From Penaeicola halotolerans (GTDB taxonomy: Bacteria > Bacteroidota > Bacteroidia > Cytophagales > Cyclobacteriaceae), in the NCBI RefSeq assembly GCF_016464625.1, contig NZ_JAEAGO010000004.1, positions 124,001-188,000 on the forward strand: a stretch of DNA of 64,000 nucleotides, written 5' to 3'. Each line of letters begins with the position of its first letter. The stretch's first letter is position 1. This document shows, one piece after another, positions 10,454 through 20,437 of this stretch. Position numbers and translations under genes: made by a program. The notes under the pieces are model-generated. The model searched no databases. It was not told the DNA's origin and was given only the letters and a program-made list of their open reading frames with translations.

Positions 10454-12574
10454 ATGGCAAGAGATTTAAAATTTACAAGAAATATAGGAATCGCAGCCCA
10501 TATCGATGCGGGTAAGACCACTACTACTGAGCGTATTCTTTTTTATGGTGGTGTGAGCCATAAAATTGGAGAAGTACACGATGGTGCGGCTACCATGGAC
10601 TGGATGGAGCAAGAGCAAGAAAGAGGTATCACTATCACTTCTGCTGCGACTACAGTTTTTTGGAATTACAGAGACAATAAATATCAAATCAATATCATTG
10701 ATACTCCAGGTCACGTGGACTTTACCGTAGAGGTAAACCGCTCCCTTAGAGTATTAGATGGACTTGTATTCCTTTTTAGTGCTGTTGATGGTGTTGAGCC
10801 TCAGTCAGAGACTAACTGGAGACTTGCTGACAACTACAAAGTAGCTCGTATAGGATTCGTTAATAAGATGGATCGTGCTGGAGCCAACTTCCTAGATGTA
10901 TGTAAGCAAGTGAAGGAAATGCTAGGTAGCTATGCAGTTCCACTTCAACTACCAATTGGTGCTGAAGACAAATTCAAAGGTGTTGTTGACTTGATCAATA
11001 ACAGAGCTATCGTTTGGAATGAGGATGACTTCGGTATGACTTACGAGGTAGTTCCTATCCCTGAAGATATGCAAGAAGATGTTGACTACTGGAGAGAGCA
11101 ATTGCTTGAAGCAGTAGCTGACTATGATGAGACTTTGATGGAGAAATTCTTCGAAGATCCTAACTCAATCACTGAAGCTGAAATACTTTCTGCACTTAGA
11201 AAAGCAGTAATCGATATGAAGATTGTACCTATGGTATGTGGATCTTCATTCAAAAACAAAGGTGTTCAGACGATGTTGGATTTGGTGATGGAGCTACTTC
11301 CTTCTCCACTTGATAAGACTGAGCTTTATGCTTCTAAATTGGATAATGAAGAAGAAAAAGTATTAGTGAAGCCTATCGCTACAGATCCTTTCGTAGGTCT
11401 AGCATTTAAGATCGCTACGGATCCATTTGTTGGTCGTCTTTGCTTCGTGAGATCATATGCTGGTACACTAGAATCTGGTTCTTATGTATTCAACAGCCGC
11501 TCTGGAAACAAAGAGAGAATCTCTAGAGTATTCCAGATGCACGCAAACAAGCAAAATCAAATCGAAAGATTAGAGGTAGGAGATATCGCTGCAGTAGTAG
11601 GCTTTAAAGACATCAAAACAGGTGATACACTTTGCGATGAGAGACGTAAGCTTGTCATGGAGTCAATGGTATTCCCTGAGCCAGTTATCGGTTATGCGAT
11701 CGAGCCTAAAACGCAAGCTGACGTAGATAAACTAGGCATGGCTATCGGTAAACTAGTGGAAGAAGATCCTACACTTCAAGTAAATACTGACCACGAAACT
11801 GGACAGACTATCTTGAGAGGTATGGGTGAACTTCACTTAGATATCATCATCGATAGATTGAGACGTGAGTTTAAGGTAGAGATCAACCAAGGTGCTCCGC
11901 AGGTAGCTTACAAAGAAGCTTTGTTTGGTACAGTAGAGCACAAAGAAGTCTACAAGAAGCAGTCAGGTGGTAAAGGTAAATTTGCCGATATCGTATTTGA
12001 ACTTGGCGCTAAGGATCCAGATCCTGAGACTAACGAGATCAAGCCAGGACTTGACTTCCAAAATGCAATCGTGGGTGGTGTGATTCCAAAAGAATTTATC
12101 CCAGCTATTCAGAAAGGTTTCACAGAAGCTATGAAGAATGGTCCACTTGCTGGATATCCAATCGAGTCTATGAAAGTGAAGCTTTTCCACGGATCTTATC
12201 ACGATGTCGATTCAGATGCACTTTCTTTTGAACTTGCTGCAAGAATCGGTTTCAAAGAAGCTGCTAAGAAAGCTAAACCAAAACTTCTTGAGCCTATCAT
12301 GGCGGTAGATGTAGTGACTCCTGATGAGTACACTGGTCCTATCACAGGTGACTTGAACAGAAGAAGAGGTATGATGAAAGGTATGGATACCAAAGGAACT
12401 TCTACAGTAATCAGAGCTTCTGTGCCTCTATCTGAGTTGTTCGGATATGTGACGGATCTAAGAACGATCACATCTGGTAGAGCTACTGCTTCGTTGACTT
12501 TCTCTCACTATGAGGAAGTACCTAACAACATAGCTGAGGCTGTCATAGCAAAAGTTAAAGGCGAAGGAAAATAA
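10454..12574 (+). CDS. fusA: Elongation factor G
   Basis: EF-G (706 residues) is the GTPase that drives ribosomal translocation. The P-loop [12 protein letters not shown] is at about residues 15-26, followed by DTPGH at 83-87 and NKMD at 137-140; domains II to V follow with normal length. An unusual feature is a direct repeat of IATDPFVG thirteen residues apart in domain II ([12 protein letters not shown] then [10 protein letters not shown]); the first copy sits where most EF-Gs have a DEPF(S/A)ALAFK-like sequence. It lies in the str operon between rpsG and rpsJ; no tuf gene follows. Confidence 0.97.
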   Translation: MARDLKFTRNIGIAAHIDAGKTTTTERILFYGGVSHKIGEVHDGAATMDWMEQEQERGITITSAATTVFWNYRDNKYQINIIDTPGHVDFTVEVNRSLRVLDGLVFLFSAVDGVEPQSETNWRLADNYKVARIGFVNKMDRAGANFLDVCKQVKEMLGSYAVPLQLPIGAEDKFKGVVDLINNRAIVWNEDDFGMTYEVVPIPEDMQEDVDYWREQLLEAVADYDETLMEKFFEDPNSITEAEILSALRKAVIDMKIVPMVCGSSFKNKGVQTMLDLVMELLPSPLDKTELYASKLDNEEEKVLVKPIATDPFVGLAFKIATDPFVGRLCFVRSYAGTLESGSYVFNSRSGNKERISRVFQMHANKQNQIERLEVGDIAAVVGFKDIKTGDTLCDERRKLVMESMVFPEPVIGYAIEPKTQADVDKLGMAIGKLVEEDPTLQVNTDHETGQTILRGMGELHLDIIIDRLRREFKVEINQGAPQVAYKEALFGTVEHKEVYKKQSGGKGKFADIVFELGAKDPDPETNEIKPGLDFQNAIVGGVIPKEFIPAIQKGFTEAMKNGPLAGYPIESMKVKLFHGSYHDVDSDALSFELAARIGFKEAAKKAKPKLLEPIMAVDVVTPDEYTGPITGDLNRRRGMMKGMDTKGTSTVIRASVPLSELFGYVTDLRTITSGRATASLTFSHYEEVPNNIAEAVIAKVKGEGK

Positions 12575-12582
12575 CAAAGATC

Positions 12583-12888
12583 ATGAATCAGAAAATTAGA
12601 ATAAAACTAAAATCTTACGACTACAATCTAGTAGATAAGTCTTCTGAGAAGATCGTGAGAGCTGTAAAGGCCACAGGCGCTGTAGTAGTGGGTCCTATTC
12701 CATTGCCAACAGAGAAAGAGAAGTTCACAGTATTGAGATCACCACACGTAAATAAGAAGTCTAGAGAGCAATTTCAGCTTTGTACTTACAAGCGTCTGGT
12801 AGATATCTACTCAAACAACGCTAAGACAGTAGATGCTTTGATGAAAATCGAGCTTCCAAGTGGTGTTGATGTAGAGATCAAAGTCTGA
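12583..12888 (+). CDS. rpsJ: 30S ribosomal protein S10
   Basis: S10 (101 residues) is a 30S head protein and also the NusE partner in antitermination. Motifs [35 protein letters not shown] and [14 protein letters not shown] are intact. Here rpsJ is the last gene of the str operon rather than the first of the S10 operon: a strong terminator follows its stop codon and rplC has its own promoter. Confidence 0.98.
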   Translation: MNQKIRIKLKSYDYNLVDKSSEKIVRAVKATGAVVVGPIPLPTEKEKFTVLRSPHVNKKSREQFQLCTYKRLVDIYSNNAKTVDALMKIELPSGVDVEIKV

Positions 12889-12914
12889 CAGAACATATTT
12901 CAAACATAAGGAAT

Positions 12915-12950
12915 GCCCCAGAAGCAAGTGCTCTGGGGCTTTTCTTTTCT
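12915..12950 (+). terminator. Intrinsic terminator after rpsJ
   Basis: GCCCCAGA (12915-12922) pairs with TCTGGGGC (12932-12939) around a 9-base loop, followed by TTTTCTTTTCT. It is a typical strong rho-independent terminator and separates the str operon from the rplC operon. Confidence 0.88.
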
Positions 12951-13017
12951 CTGCTTTACAGTGTGCTGATAGAGAGAGAATTGCTATGCTAATATGTTGA
13001 AAATAATTGCACTCACA

Positions 13018-13048
13018 TTTGTAGTGTACAATTTAATTACTAACTTTG
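13018..13048 (+). promoter_or_regulatory. Promoter of the rplC operon
   Basis: TTTG (13018-13021), 19 bases, then TAACTTTG (13041-13048) matches the Bacteroidota promoter consensus in sequence and spacing. The box is followed by CAGTCCT as in the rpsL promoter. A start of transcription a few bases later would leave an rplC leader of about 55 bases. Confidence 0.82.
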
Positions 13049-13063
13049 CAGTCCTTTAAAGGG

Positions 13064-13087
13064 GCATAAGTGTGTCTACACGTATGC
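13064..13087 (+). other. Hairpin in the rplC mRNA leader
   Basis: GCATA (13064-13068) pairs with TATGC (13083-13087); after an A/G mismatch, GTG (13070-13072) pairs with CAC (13079-13081) around a TGTCTA loop. It lies in the predicted 5' leader and could be a binding site for a ribosomal protein feedback repressor, which is an inference. Confidence 0.45.
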
Positions 13088-13110
13088 TATTGTATTAATT
13101 TATTTATAAG

Positions 13111-13743
13111 ATGTCTGGTATCATAGGAAGAAAAATCGGAATGACTAGCATTTTTAGTGCCGATGGACGTAATGTCGCATGCACGCTAATAGAAGCTGGT
13201 CCTTGCGTGGTAACGCAAGTAAAAAATGTAGAAACAGACGGGTACAACGCCATCCAATTGGGTTATGCTGAGCGCAAGGAGAAAAACACTCCTAAAGCAC
13301 TTAAAGGTCACTTTAAGAAGGCAAATACAACTCCTAAGAGGAAAGTTGTTGAATTCAGAGACTTTAGAGTTGAGTTTGAAGGTCAAGTAAATCTTGGTAA
13401 TTCAATCTTGGCACACGAAGTATTTAAAGAAGGTGACTTCTTAGATGCTATCGGTACTTCTAAAGGTAAAGGTTTCCAAGGTGTGGTCAAAAGACACAAC
13501 TTTGGTGGAGTTGGCGGCCAAACACACGGTCAACACAACAGATTAAGAGCTCCAGGTTCTATCGGTGCTTGTTCATTCCCTTCTAGAGTATTCAAGGGTA
13601 TGAGAATGGCTGGAAGAATGGGTGGAAACAGAGTAAAGGTCATCAACTTAAAAGTGATGAAGCTTATCCCTGAGAGAAACTTGATCCTAATCAGTGGCTC
13701 AGTTCCAGGTCCAAAAAATTCTTTTGTAATCCTAGAGAAATAA
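13111..13743 (+). CDS. rplC: 50S ribosomal protein L3
   Basis: L3 (210 residues) is an early assembly protein whose internal loop reaches the peptidyl transferase centre. The conserved [19 protein letters not shown] segment (containing the glutamine modified in E. coli) and [14 protein letters not shown] are present. It is the first gene behind its own promoter; rplD follows after 5 bases. Confidence 0.98.
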   Translation: MSGIIGRKIGMTSIFSADGRNVACTLIEAGPCVVTQVKNVETDGYNAIQLGYAERKEKNTPKALKGHFKKANTTPKRKVVEFRDFRVEFEGQVNLGNSILAHEVFKEGDFLDAIGTSKGKGFQGVVKRHNFGGVGGQTHGQHNRLRAPGSIGACSFPSRVFKGMRMAGRMGGNRVKVINLKVMKLIPERNLILISGSVPGPKNSFVILEK

Positions 13744-13748
13744 GCAAG

Positions 13749-14381
13749 ATGGAATTAGCAGTATTAAAACATACAGGAGAAGATACCGGAAGAAAAGTTT
13801 CTCTTTCGGCAGAGATATTTGGTATTGAGCCAAACGATCACGCTATCTACTTAGACGTTAAGCAGTTTTTGGCTAACCAAAGACAAGGGACACACAAGTC
13901 TAAGGAAAGAAATGAGATCGCTGGTTCTACCAAGAAGATCAAGAAGCAAAAAGGTACTGGCGGAGCTAGGGCAGGATCTTTGAAATCACCACTTTTCAGA
14001 GGTGGAGGTAGAGTATTTGGACCTAAGCCTAGAGACTATAGCTTCAAGCTCAACAAGAAGCTGAAAGTGGTCGCTAGAAAGTCAGCCTTGACGTATAAAG
14101 CACAAGAGAGCAGTCTATCAGTTATTGAAGATTTCGCTTTTGATGCACCAAAGACTAAGAGCTATATCAATCTATTGAATGGCCTTTCATTGACAGACAA
14201 GAAGACTTTGTTTGTGCTTCCAGAGGTAAATAAGAACATTTATCTATCTAGCAGAAACCTTAAAAATGCTAAGGTAGTCACTGTGGATGACTTGAATACA
14301 TATGATGTATTGAATGCAGATACACTACTCCTAAGTGAAGGTTCCGTAAGTAAATTAGAAACCCTTTTATTGAAGAAGTAA
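13749..14381 (+). CDS. rplD: 50S ribosomal protein L4
   Basis: L4 (210 residues) lines the peptide exit tunnel; its extended loop is recognised from [21 protein letters not shown] followed by [14 protein letters not shown]. The globular part is normal in length. In E. coli L4 represses the S10 operon; whether it acts on the rplC leader here is not known. It lies between rplC and rplW with 4-5 base gaps. Confidence 0.97.
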   Translation: MELAVLKHTGEDTGRKVSLSAEIFGIEPNDHAIYLDVKQFLANQRQGTHKSKERNEIAGSTKKIKKQKGTGGARAGSLKSPLFRGGGRVFGPKPRDYSFKLNKKLKVVARKSALTYKAQESSLSVIEDFAFDAPKTKSYINLLNGLSLTDKKTLFVLPEVNKNIYLSSRNLKNAKVVTVDDLNTYDVLNADTLLLSEGSVSKLETLLLKK

Positions 14382-14385
14382 GACA

Positions 14386-14673
14386 ATGAGCGTTTTAAAA
14401 AGACCAATCATTACGGAAAAAATTTCTGCCTTGAATGAAAAAGGTGTCTACGGATTCGTAGTGGAAAAATCTGCTAACAAGGTAGAGATTCAGAAAGCCG
14501 TTGAGAAGATGTATGGTGTCAAAGTTACTGGTATCAGAACGATGCGCTATGCAGGAAAATTGAAAACAAGATACACAAAAGCGAGAGTAGTATCTGGCTT
14601 CACTAATGCTTACAAAAAAGCTTTGGTAACAGTATCTGAAGGTGAAGTAATAGATTTTTACGGAGGAATTTAA
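14386..14673 (+). CDS. rplW: 50S ribosomal protein L23
   Basis: L23 (95 residues) sits at the tunnel exit and docks trigger factor and SRP. LKRPIITEKISALNEKGVYGF and the KAVEKMYGVKVTGIRTM segment are typical, and the length is usual. It is in the rplC operon, 4 bases after rplD. Confidence 0.97.
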   Translation: MSVLKRPIITEKISALNEKGVYGFVVEKSANKVEIQKAVEKMYGVKVTGIRTMRYAGKLKTRYTKARVVSGFTNAYKKALVTVSEGEVIDFYGGI

Positions 14674-14684
14674 TCAAATAGAAA

Positions 14685-15506
14685 ATGGCAGTTAAGAAGT
14701 TAAGGCCTATAACACCAGGGACAAGATTCAGAGTTGCTCCTGCTTTTACTGAGATTACTAAATCTACGCCAGAGAAGTCTCTACTAGCTCCTTCTAAGAA
14801 GAGTGGTGGTAGAAATAACTCAGGTAGAATGACTATGCGCTACATCGGTGGTGGTCATAAGCAAAAGTTGAGAATCATCGACTTCAAAAGAAGAAAGCAT
14901 GGTATCCCAGCGACAGTAAAAGCTATCGAGTATGATCCTACAAGATCAGCAAGAATTGCCCTTTTGTTTTATGTAGATGGAGAAAAGGCCTACATAATCG
15001 CTCCAGAGGGTCTGCAAGTTGGACAGACAGTGATCTCTGGTGAAAGCATTGCTCCTGAAGTAGGAAATGCTTTACCAATTGCTTCTATACCACTAGGTAC
15101 TATAGTTCACAATATCGAACTAAAGCCTGGAAGAGGTGGAGCTTTGGCAAGAAGTGCCGGATCATATGCACAGATAGTCGCTAGAGAAGGTAAGTATGTG
15201 ACCATTAAACTCCCTTCAGGAGAGATGAGATTCATACTTGGTACTTGTATGGCAACTGTTGGTACCGTTTCTAATGGTGATCACATGAACGTGAACTTAG
15301 GAAAAGCGGGTAGAAAAAGATGGTTAGGAAGAAGACCACGTGTCAGAGGTGTAGTAATGAACCCTGTGGATCACCCAATGGGTGGTGGTGAAGGTAGATC
15401 ATCAGGTGGTCATCCTAGATCTAGAAATGGTTTGCTTTCTAAAGGTAAGAAGACCAGAACTCCTAAAAAGTATTCTAACAAGTTCATTATTAGTAAAGGT
15501 AAATAA
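14685..15506 (+). CDS. rplB: 50S ribosomal protein L2
   Basis: L2 (273 residues) is required for subunit association and peptidyl transfer. [36 protein letters not shown] and the C-terminal [20 protein letters not shown] with the functionally important histidine are all present. Its length is standard, and rpsS begins 2 bases after its stop. Confidence 0.98.
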   Translation: MAVKKLRPITPGTRFRVAPAFTEITKSTPEKSLLAPSKKSGGRNNSGRMTMRYIGGGHKQKLRIIDFKRRKHGIPATVKAIEYDPTRSARIALLFYVDGEKAYIIAPEGLQVGQTVISGESIAPEVGNALPIASIPLGTIVHNIELKPGRGGALARSAGSYAQIVAREGKYVTIKLPSGEMRFILGTCMATVGTVSNGDHMNVNLGKAGRKRWLGRRPRVRGVVMNPVDHPMGGGEGRSSGGHPRSRNGLLSKGKKTRTPKKYSNKFIISKGK

Positions 15507-15508
15507 TC

Positions 15509-15787
15509 ATGGCACGTTCGTTAAAAAAAGGACCTTATATAGATTTTAGACTGGAGAAAAAGGTGGACACCATGAATGAAGCCGGTAAGAAATCTGTCAT
15601 CAAGACTTGGTCAAGAAGATCAATGATTTCTCCTGATTTCGTAGGTCATACCTTCGCTGTTCACAATGGTAACAAGTTTATCCCAGTATTTGTGACAGAC
15701 AATATGGTAGGTCATAAGCTCGGTGAGTTTGCTCCTACTAGAAACTTCAGAGGTCACATTGCTAAAAAAGATAAAGGCAAGAAATAA
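15509..15787 (+). CDS. rpsS: 30S ribosomal protein S19
   Basis: S19 (92 residues) binds 16S rRNA in the head with S13. [36 protein letters not shown] and [10 protein letters not shown] are the family signature. Its stop codon overlaps the rplV start by one base (TAATG), indicating coupled translation. Confidence 0.98.
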   Translation: MARSLKKGPYIDFRLEKKVDTMNEAGKKSVIKTWSRRSMISPDFVGHTFAVHNGNKFIPVFVTDNMVGHKLGEFAPTRNFRGHIAKKDKGKK

Positions 15788-16173
15788 TGGAAGCAATAGC
15801 AAAATTAAATAATGTCCCTACTTCTACCCGCAAGATGCGCCTAGTGGCAGATCTTGTTAGAGGCAAGAAAGTAAATACGGCTTTGAGCATATTGAAATTC
15901 CAAGCAAATCAAGGTGCTCCTAAATTGGAGAAACTTCTTCTTTCAGCTATCGCCAACTGGCAAGCAAAAAATGAAGATGTAAGACTTGAGGATGCAGATC
16001 TATATGTAAAAGAAATATTTGTAGATGGCGGTCGTATGTTGAAGAGACTAAGACCAGCACCTCAAGGTAGGGCTCATAGAATCCGCAAAAGATCTAATCA
16101 TGTAACTTTGGTAGTTGATACCGTGAAAGTTACCGCTGATAGTAGTGTAAACAATATCCAATCAGATAAATAA
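15787..16173 (+). CDS. rplV: 50S ribosomal protein L22
   Basis: L22 (128 residues) reaches into the exit tunnel through a beta-hairpin. The helical core ([20 protein letters not shown]) and the C-terminal loop ([24 protein letters not shown]) are clear. It overlaps rpsS by one base and precedes rpsC by 9. Confidence 0.97.
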   Translation: MEAIAKLNNVPTSTRKMRLVADLVRGKKVNTALSILKFQANQGAPKLEKLLLSAIANWQAKNEDVRLEDADLYVKEIFVDGGRMLKRLRPAPQGRAHRIRKRSNHVTLVVDTVKVTADSSVNNIQSDK

Positions 16174-16182
16174 GATTATAAT

Positions 16183-16926
16183 ATGGGACAGAAAGTTAAC
16201 CCTGTTGGTCTTAGACTTGGTGTTATTAAAGGATGGGACTCTAACTGGTACGGAGGAAAAACATTCTCTGACAAGCTAGTTGAGGATCATAAGATCAGAA
16301 AGTATGTTTACGCCCGTATTCCAAAGGGTGGAATTGCCAAAGTTGTAATAGAAAGAACGCTTAAGAGAATTACGCTCACTATCCATACAGCAAGACCAGG
16401 TGTGGTCATTGGTAAAGGAGGTTCTGAAGTTGATAAGATCAAGGAAGAACTTAAGAAAATCACAAATAAGGATGTTCAGATCAACATCTTTGAAATCAAG
16501 AGACCAGAACTTGATGCTAAGCTAGTAGGTGAGTCTATTGCTCAACAGCTACAAGCAAGAATTTCATTTAGAAGAGCTATGAAGCAGTCTATCTCATCAG
16601 CGATGAGAGTAGGTGCCGAAGGTATCAAGGTGAAATTGTCAGGTAGACTTGGTGGTGCTGAGATGGCACGTTCTGAAATGTACAAAGAAGGAAGAATTCC
16701 TCTTCATACATTAAGAGCTGATATCGACTATGCACTGTCTGAGGCACTCACAGTATATGGTATCATTGGTATCAAAGTTTGGATATTCAAGGGTGAAGTT
16801 TACGGTAAGAGAGATCTATCTCCAAATCAAGCTGCAGGCGGTCCTAGCGGTGCTAGCAATAGCCCTAAGGATAATGGCAGACGCAGAAGAGGTGGTGAAG
16901 GTGCTCCTAAGCGTAAGAGAAAATAA
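16183..16926 (+). CDS. rpsC: 30S ribosomal protein S3
   Basis: S3 (247 residues) guards the mRNA entry channel. The N-terminal [20 protein letters not shown], a KH domain with the PGVVIGKGG loop (about residues 70-78) and the C-terminal domain with [20 protein letters not shown] are present. A basic tail rich in Gly, Arg and Lys ends the protein. rplP starts 30 bases downstream. Confidence 0.98.
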   Translation: MGQKVNPVGLRLGVIKGWDSNWYGGKTFSDKLVEDHKIRKYVYARIPKGGIAKVVIERTLKRITLTIHTARPGVVIGKGGSEVDKIKEELKKITNKDVQINIFEIKRPELDAKLVGESIAQQLQARISFRRAMKQSISSAMRVGAEGIKVKLSGRLGGAEMARSEMYKEGRIPLHTLRADIDYALSEALTVYGIIGIKVWIFKGEVYGKRDLSPNQAAGGPSGASNSPKDNGRRRRGGEGAPKRKRK

Positions 16927-16956
16927 ATACATGTTTCACCATTAAGTGATTAGACG

Positions 16957-17379
16957 ATGTTACAGCCAAAAAGAACCAAATATAGAAAGCAGCAAAAAGG
17001 TAGAGTAAAGGGTCTCGCAGGTAGAGGTCACGAACTTGCCTTTGGAAACTTCGGCATCAAAGCCCTAGAACCAGCTTGGATCACTTCTAGACAAATAGAA
17101 GCAGCTCGTATCGCGATGACAAGAGCGATGAAAAGAGAAGGTCAGGTTTGGATTAAAATATTCCCAGATAAGCCAGTTACCAAGAAGCCTGCAGAGGTGC
17201 GTATGGGTAAAGGTAAAGGTGCTCCTGAATATTGGGTAGCAGTAGTGAAGCCAGGAACTATTTTATTCGAATCTACTGGAGTAAGTGAAGAAGTAGCAAG
17301 AGAGGCATTGAGACTAGCTGCTCAGAAGCTGCCTATCAGCACTAAGTTTGTAGTACGTAGAGATTACGTTGGACAATAA
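16957..17379 (+). CDS. rplP: 50S ribosomal protein L16
   Basis: L16 (140 residues) organises the A-site region of 23S r[24 protein letters not shown], the [19 protein letters not shown] loop and [21 protein letters not shown] are typical and the length is normal. rpmC follows after 5 bases. Confidence 0.98.
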   Translation: MLQPKRTKYRKQQKGRVKGLAGRGHELAFGNFGIKALEPAWITSRQIEAARIAMTRAMKREGQVWIKIFPDKPVTKKPAEVRMGKGKGAPEYWVAVVKPGTILFESTGVSEEVAREALRLAAQKLPISTKFVVRRDYVGQ

Positions 17380-17384
17380 TAGCG

Positions 17385-17579
17385 ATGAAAAATTCAGAAA
17401 TAAGAGCACTTGGGATAAGTGAAATACAGGAGCGAATCCTAGCAGAGAAGGAAAACCTTACGAAATTAAATTTCGCTCATGCCATATCTCCAATCGAGAA
17501 TCCTAACAAAATAGGAGAAAGTAAAAAATTGATCGCGAGATTGATGACAATCTTGAGAGAAAAAGAATTAGCTAAATAA
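17385..17579 (+). CDS. rpmC: 50S ribosomal protein L29
   Basis: L29 (64 residues) is a two-helix protein near the tunnel exit next to L23. The pattern of helical heptads with [19 protein letters not shown] and the C-terminal [13 protein letters not shown] fits, and the position between rplP and rpsQ is canonical. Confidence 0.95.
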   Translation: MKNSEIRALGISEIQERILAEKENLTKLNFAHAISPIENPNKIGESKKLIARLMTILREKELAK

Positions 17580-17581
17580 TT

Positions 17582-17845
17582 ATGGAAAAGGCGACCAGAA
17601 ATCTGCGTAAAGAGAGAATAGGTAAGGTGGTAAGCAACAAAATGGAGAAATCAATCTCTGTAGTTGTAGAGCGTAAAGTGAAACACCCTATCTACGGAAA
17701 ATTCGTAGGAAAAACCACTAAATTCATGGCCCATGACGATAAAAATGAGTGCAACATTGGAGACATTGTACGCATCTCTGAGACTCGTCCGCTGAGCAAG
17801 AATAAGCGTTGGAGATTAGTAGAAATCATAGAAAGAGCTAAGTAA
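17582..17845 (+). CDS. rpsQ: 30S ribosomal protein S17
   Basis: S17 (87 residues) is an OB-fold primary 16S rRNA binder. [39 protein letters not shown] and [17 protein letters not shown] are the expected motifs. It starts 2 bases after rpmC and ends 2 bases before rplN. Confidence 0.97.
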   Translation: MEKATRNLRKERIGKVVSNKMEKSISVVVERKVKHPIYGKFVGKTTKFMAHDDKNECNIGDIVRISETRPLSKNKRWRLVEIIERAK

Positions 17846-17847
17846 TC

Positions 17848-18216
17848 ATGATACAGCAAGAATCAAGATTAAGAGTAGCGGATAACAGTGGTGCCAAAGA
17901 GGTGCTATGTATCCGCGTACTAGGTGGTACAGGAAAGAGGTATGCTTCTGTTGGCGACAAAATTGTCGTGACTGTTAAGTCTGCTATTTCTTCTGGCAAC
18001 ATGAAAAAAGGTACAGTTACCAAAGCGGTAATCGTAAGAACCAAAAAGGAGATCAGAAGAAAAGATGGCTCGTACATCCGCTTTGAAGATAATGCTGCTG
18101 TCCTTCTGAATAATAATGACGAACCAAGAGGTACCCGTATATTCGGACCTGTGGCTAGGGAACTCAGAGAAAAGCAGTTCATGAAAATTGTTTCTTTAGC
18201 CCCTGAAGTATTATAA
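17848..18216 (+). CDS. rplN: 50S ribosomal protein L14
   Basis: L14 (122 residues) forms an intersubunit bridge and binds the silencing factor Rsf[42 protein letters not shown] and [20 protein letters not shown] are family hallmarks. Length is exactly that usual for bacteria. Confidence 0.98.
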   Translation: MIQQESRLRVADNSGAKEVLCIRVLGGTGKRYASVGDKIVVTVKSAISSGNMKKGTVTKAVIVRTKKEIRRKDGSYIRFEDNAAVLLNNNDEPRGTRIFGPVARELREKQFMKIVSLAPEVL

Positions 18217-18218
18217 TC

Positions 18219-18563
18219 ATGGAGAAAAAGCAAGTAAATACGGCCAAGCTGAAAATAAAAACTGGTGATACTGTAAAGGTGATCGCTGGTAACAGCAAAG
18301 GCAAGACTGGAAAAGTACTTTCAGTTAATAAAGAAAAGAATAGAGTAATCGTAGAGGGTCAAAACATGATCACAAAGCATGTGAAGCCTTCAGCTGCGAA
18401 ACCACAAGGTGGCATCGAAAAGAAAGAGGCAGGTATCCATGTCAGCAATGTGATGTTGGTAGATCCTAAGACTGGCGAAGCTACAAGAGTAGGACGTAAG
18501 CTAAACGAGAACGGTAAACTAGTTAGATATTCTAAGAAAACTGGGGAGGTGATCAATGGCTAA
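18219..18563 (+). CDS. rplX: 50S ribosomal protein L24
   Basis: L24 (114 residues) is an assembly initiator with an N-terminal KOW motif ([21 protein letters not shown]) and a C-terminal extension ([22 protein letters not shown]). Its last codons overlap the rplE start by 8 bases, indicating translational coupling. Confidence 0.97.
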   Translation: MEKKQVNTAKLKIKTGDTVKVIAGNSKGKTGKVLSVNKEKNRVIVEGQNMITKHVKPSAAKPQGGIEKKEAGIHVSNVMLVDPKTGEATRVGRKLNENGKLVRYSKKTGEVING

Positions 18564-19113
18564 TCCTAGACTAAAAAGCAAATTCCAAGAGGAAATCGTT
18601 GCTGAGTTAAAAGAAAAATTTCAGTATAAGTCTGTAATGCAAGTACCTAAGTTGACAAAAATTGTCATCAATAAAGGTATCGGTGCTGCAGTTGCTGATA
18701 AGAAGCTGGTTGATCACGGAGTTGAAGAACTTTCAACGATCACAGGTCAAAAAGCAGTAGCTACTAAAGCTAAAAATTCTATCTCTAACTTTAAGTTGAG
18801 AGAAGAAATGCCTATCGGTGCTAAAGTGACGCTAAGAGGTGACAAGATGTATGAATTCTTTGATAGATTGATTACGGTAGCACTTCCTAGAGTTAGAGAC
18901 TTCAAAGGTATCAGTGATAAAGGATTTGACGGTAGAGGCAATTACACACTAGGTGTGAAAGAGCAAATCATCTTCCCTGAGATCAGCATTGATAAAATCA
19001 ACAGAATCTCAGGTATGGACATCACATTTGTGACTACTGCTCAGACTGATGAGGAAAGCTTAGCGCTTTTGAAATCATTTGGTATGCCTTTCATCAACAA
19101 AAATAACAACTAA
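18556..19113 (+). CDS. rplE: 50S ribosomal protein L5
   Basis: L5 (185 residues) binds 5S rRNA in the central protuberance. [37 protein letters not shown] and [21 protein letters not shown] are present. The start ATG lies inside rplX; rpsN begins 3 bases after the stop. Confidence 0.97.
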   Translation: MANPRLKSKFQEEIVAELKEKFQYKSVMQVPKLTKIVINKGIGAAVADKKLVDHGVEELSTITGQKAVATKAKNSISNFKLREEMPIGAKVTLRGDKMYEFFDRLITVALPRVRDFKGISDKGFDGRGNYTLGVKEQIIFPEISIDKINRISGMDITFVTTAQTDEESLALLKSFGMPFINKNNN

Positions 19114-19116
19114 GTT

Positions 19117-19386
19117 ATGGCAAGAGAGTCGATTAAAGCTCGTGAGAGAAAAAGAGAAAAACTTGTAGCTAAGTACGCTAAGAAAAGAGCTGAATTGAAA
19201 GCTGCAGGAGACTATGTTGGTCTTGACAAACTTCCTAAAAACTCTTCTCCAGTTAGATTGCACAACAGATGCAAGTTGACTGGTAGACCAAAGGGTTATA
19301 TGAGGAAATTTGGAATCAACAGGGTAACATTCAGAGAAATGGCTTCTGAAGGTAAAATCCCTGGTGTAACAAAGGCTAGCTGGTAA
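19117..19386 (+). CDS. rpsN: 30S ribosomal protein S14 (zinc-independent form)
   Basis: S14 (89 residues) is a head protein. It is of the longer zinc-free type: only one Cys, in [21 protein letters not shown], instead of the four of the short C+ form. [10 protein letters not shown] closes it. It is the last gene before an internal promoter that precedes rpsH. Confidence 0.96.
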   Translation: MARESIKARERKREKLVAKYAKKRAELKAAGDYVGLDKLPKNSSPVRLHNRCKLTGRPKGYMRKFGINRVTFREMASEGKIPGVTKASW

Positions 19387-19422
19387 AAACTAGTAAATAT
19401 TTTTAATTTTAAAATTGTTGTG

Positions 19423-19430
19423 TAACTTTG
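19423..19430 (+). promoter_or_regulatory. Internal promoter upstream of rpsH (-7 box)
   Basis: TAACTTTG at 19423-19430, followed by CACGCCC, matches the -7 box of the rplC promoter and its GC-rich discriminator. No TTTG is found at the expected upstream distance, where the sequence is all A and T. The 81-base rpsN-rpsH gap is the widest in this stretch, which supports a second entry point for transcription. Confidence 0.6.
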
Positions 19431-19467
19431 CACGCCCGTTCAGGGTGTGTAGTTAGACTATATTTAT

Positions 19468-19863
19468 ATGACTGATCCAATAGCTGATTATCTAACCAGG
19501 TTGAGAAACGCCATCAAGGCTAATCACCGTATCGTAGAAATACCCGCTTCTAATCTTAAAAAAGAGATTACAAAGGTACTTCACGACAAAGGCTTTATTC
19601 AAAACTATAAGTTTGTAGAAGAAGGCCCGCAGGGTACTATCAAAATTGCTTTGAAGTATAACCCTACGACAAAGGCAAACGCCATTGTTAAACTTGAGAG
19701 AATTAGTAAGCCTGGCTTGAGAAAGTACAGCAGTGCAGAAAGTCTTCCTAGAGTAATCAATGGATTAGGAGTTGCTGTATTATCTACCTCAAAAGGTGTG
19801 ATGACTGACAAGGAAGCTCGTCAGATGCACATCGGTGGAGAGGTACTTTGTTACGTATATTAA
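19468..19863 (+). CDS. rpsH: 30S ribosomal protein S8
   Basis: S8 (131 residues) binds the central 16S domain; in E. coli it represses the spc operon. MTDPIADYLTRLRNAIKANH and the C-terminal LSTSKGVMTDKEARQMHIGGE motif are typical. It starts 38 bases after the predicted promoter box. Confidence 0.97.
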   Translation: MTDPIADYLTRLRNAIKANHRIVEIPASNLKKEITKVLHDKGFIQNYKFVEEGPQGTIKIALKYNPTTKANAIVKLERISKPGLRKYSSAESLPRVINGLGVAVLSTSKGVMTDKEARQMHIGGEVLCYVY

Positions 19864-19874
19864 TATTTTGTAAT

Positions 19875-20432
19875 ATGTCACGTATAGGTAAAAAACCAAT
19901 AAATCTACCTGCTGGTGTAACTGTAAGCGTCTCGGCTGATAATGTCGTGACTGTCAAAGGTCCCAAAGGTACTCTTACTCAGGATGTGAATCCCGATATT
20001 AAGATAGTCATAGAAGATAGCCTACTTACTGTAGAAAGACCTACTGAGCAGAAGAGACATAAGTCACTTCACGGTCTTTATAGAGCCCTTATCAATAACA
20101 TGGTAGTGGGTGTAACGGAAGGTTATAAGAAAGAGCTTGAATTAGTCGGTGTAGGTTACAAAGCCACAAACAATGGGAATGTGTTAGAACTTAGCCTTGG
20201 CTATTCTCACAACATTTTTGTGTCGCTTCCTCAAGAAATATCTGTAAAAACAGAGACTCCTAAAGGAAAGAACCCACTAGTAACACTAGAAGGTATCGAT
20301 AAAGAATTGATCGGACAAGTAGCCGCAAAAATCAAATCTCTACGTAAAGTAGAACCTTACAAAGGTAAAGGTGTACGTTTTGTTGGTGAAGTTATTAGAC
20401 GTAAGGCTGGTAAAACTGCTGCTAAAAAATAA
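19875..20432 (+). CDS. rplF: 50S ribosomal protein L6
   Basis: L6 (185 residues) has two similar alpha/beta domains and lies near the sarcin-ricin loop. The start ATG at 19875 (MSRIGKKPINLPAGV) is preferred to an ATG nine codons upstream that would overlap rpsH, because it gives the standard N-terminus. The C-terminal KIKSLRKVEPYKGKGVRFVG motif is intact. Confidence 0.97.
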   Translation: MSRIGKKPINLPAGVTVSVSADNVVTVKGPKGTLTQDVNPDIKIVIEDSLLTVERPTEQKRHKSLHGLYRALINNMVVGVTEGYKKELELVGVGYKATNNGNVLELSLGYSHNIFVSLPQEISVKTETPKGKNPLVTLEGIDKELIGQVAAKIKSLRKVEPYKGKGVRFVGEVIRRKAGKTAAKK

Positions 20433-20437
20433 GTAAG

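Noticed and set aside
19431-19446. CACGCCC/GGGTGTG pairing downstream of the rpsH promoter box
   Set aside because: The 5' half lies at or before the expected transcription start, so most of it would not be in the RNA.
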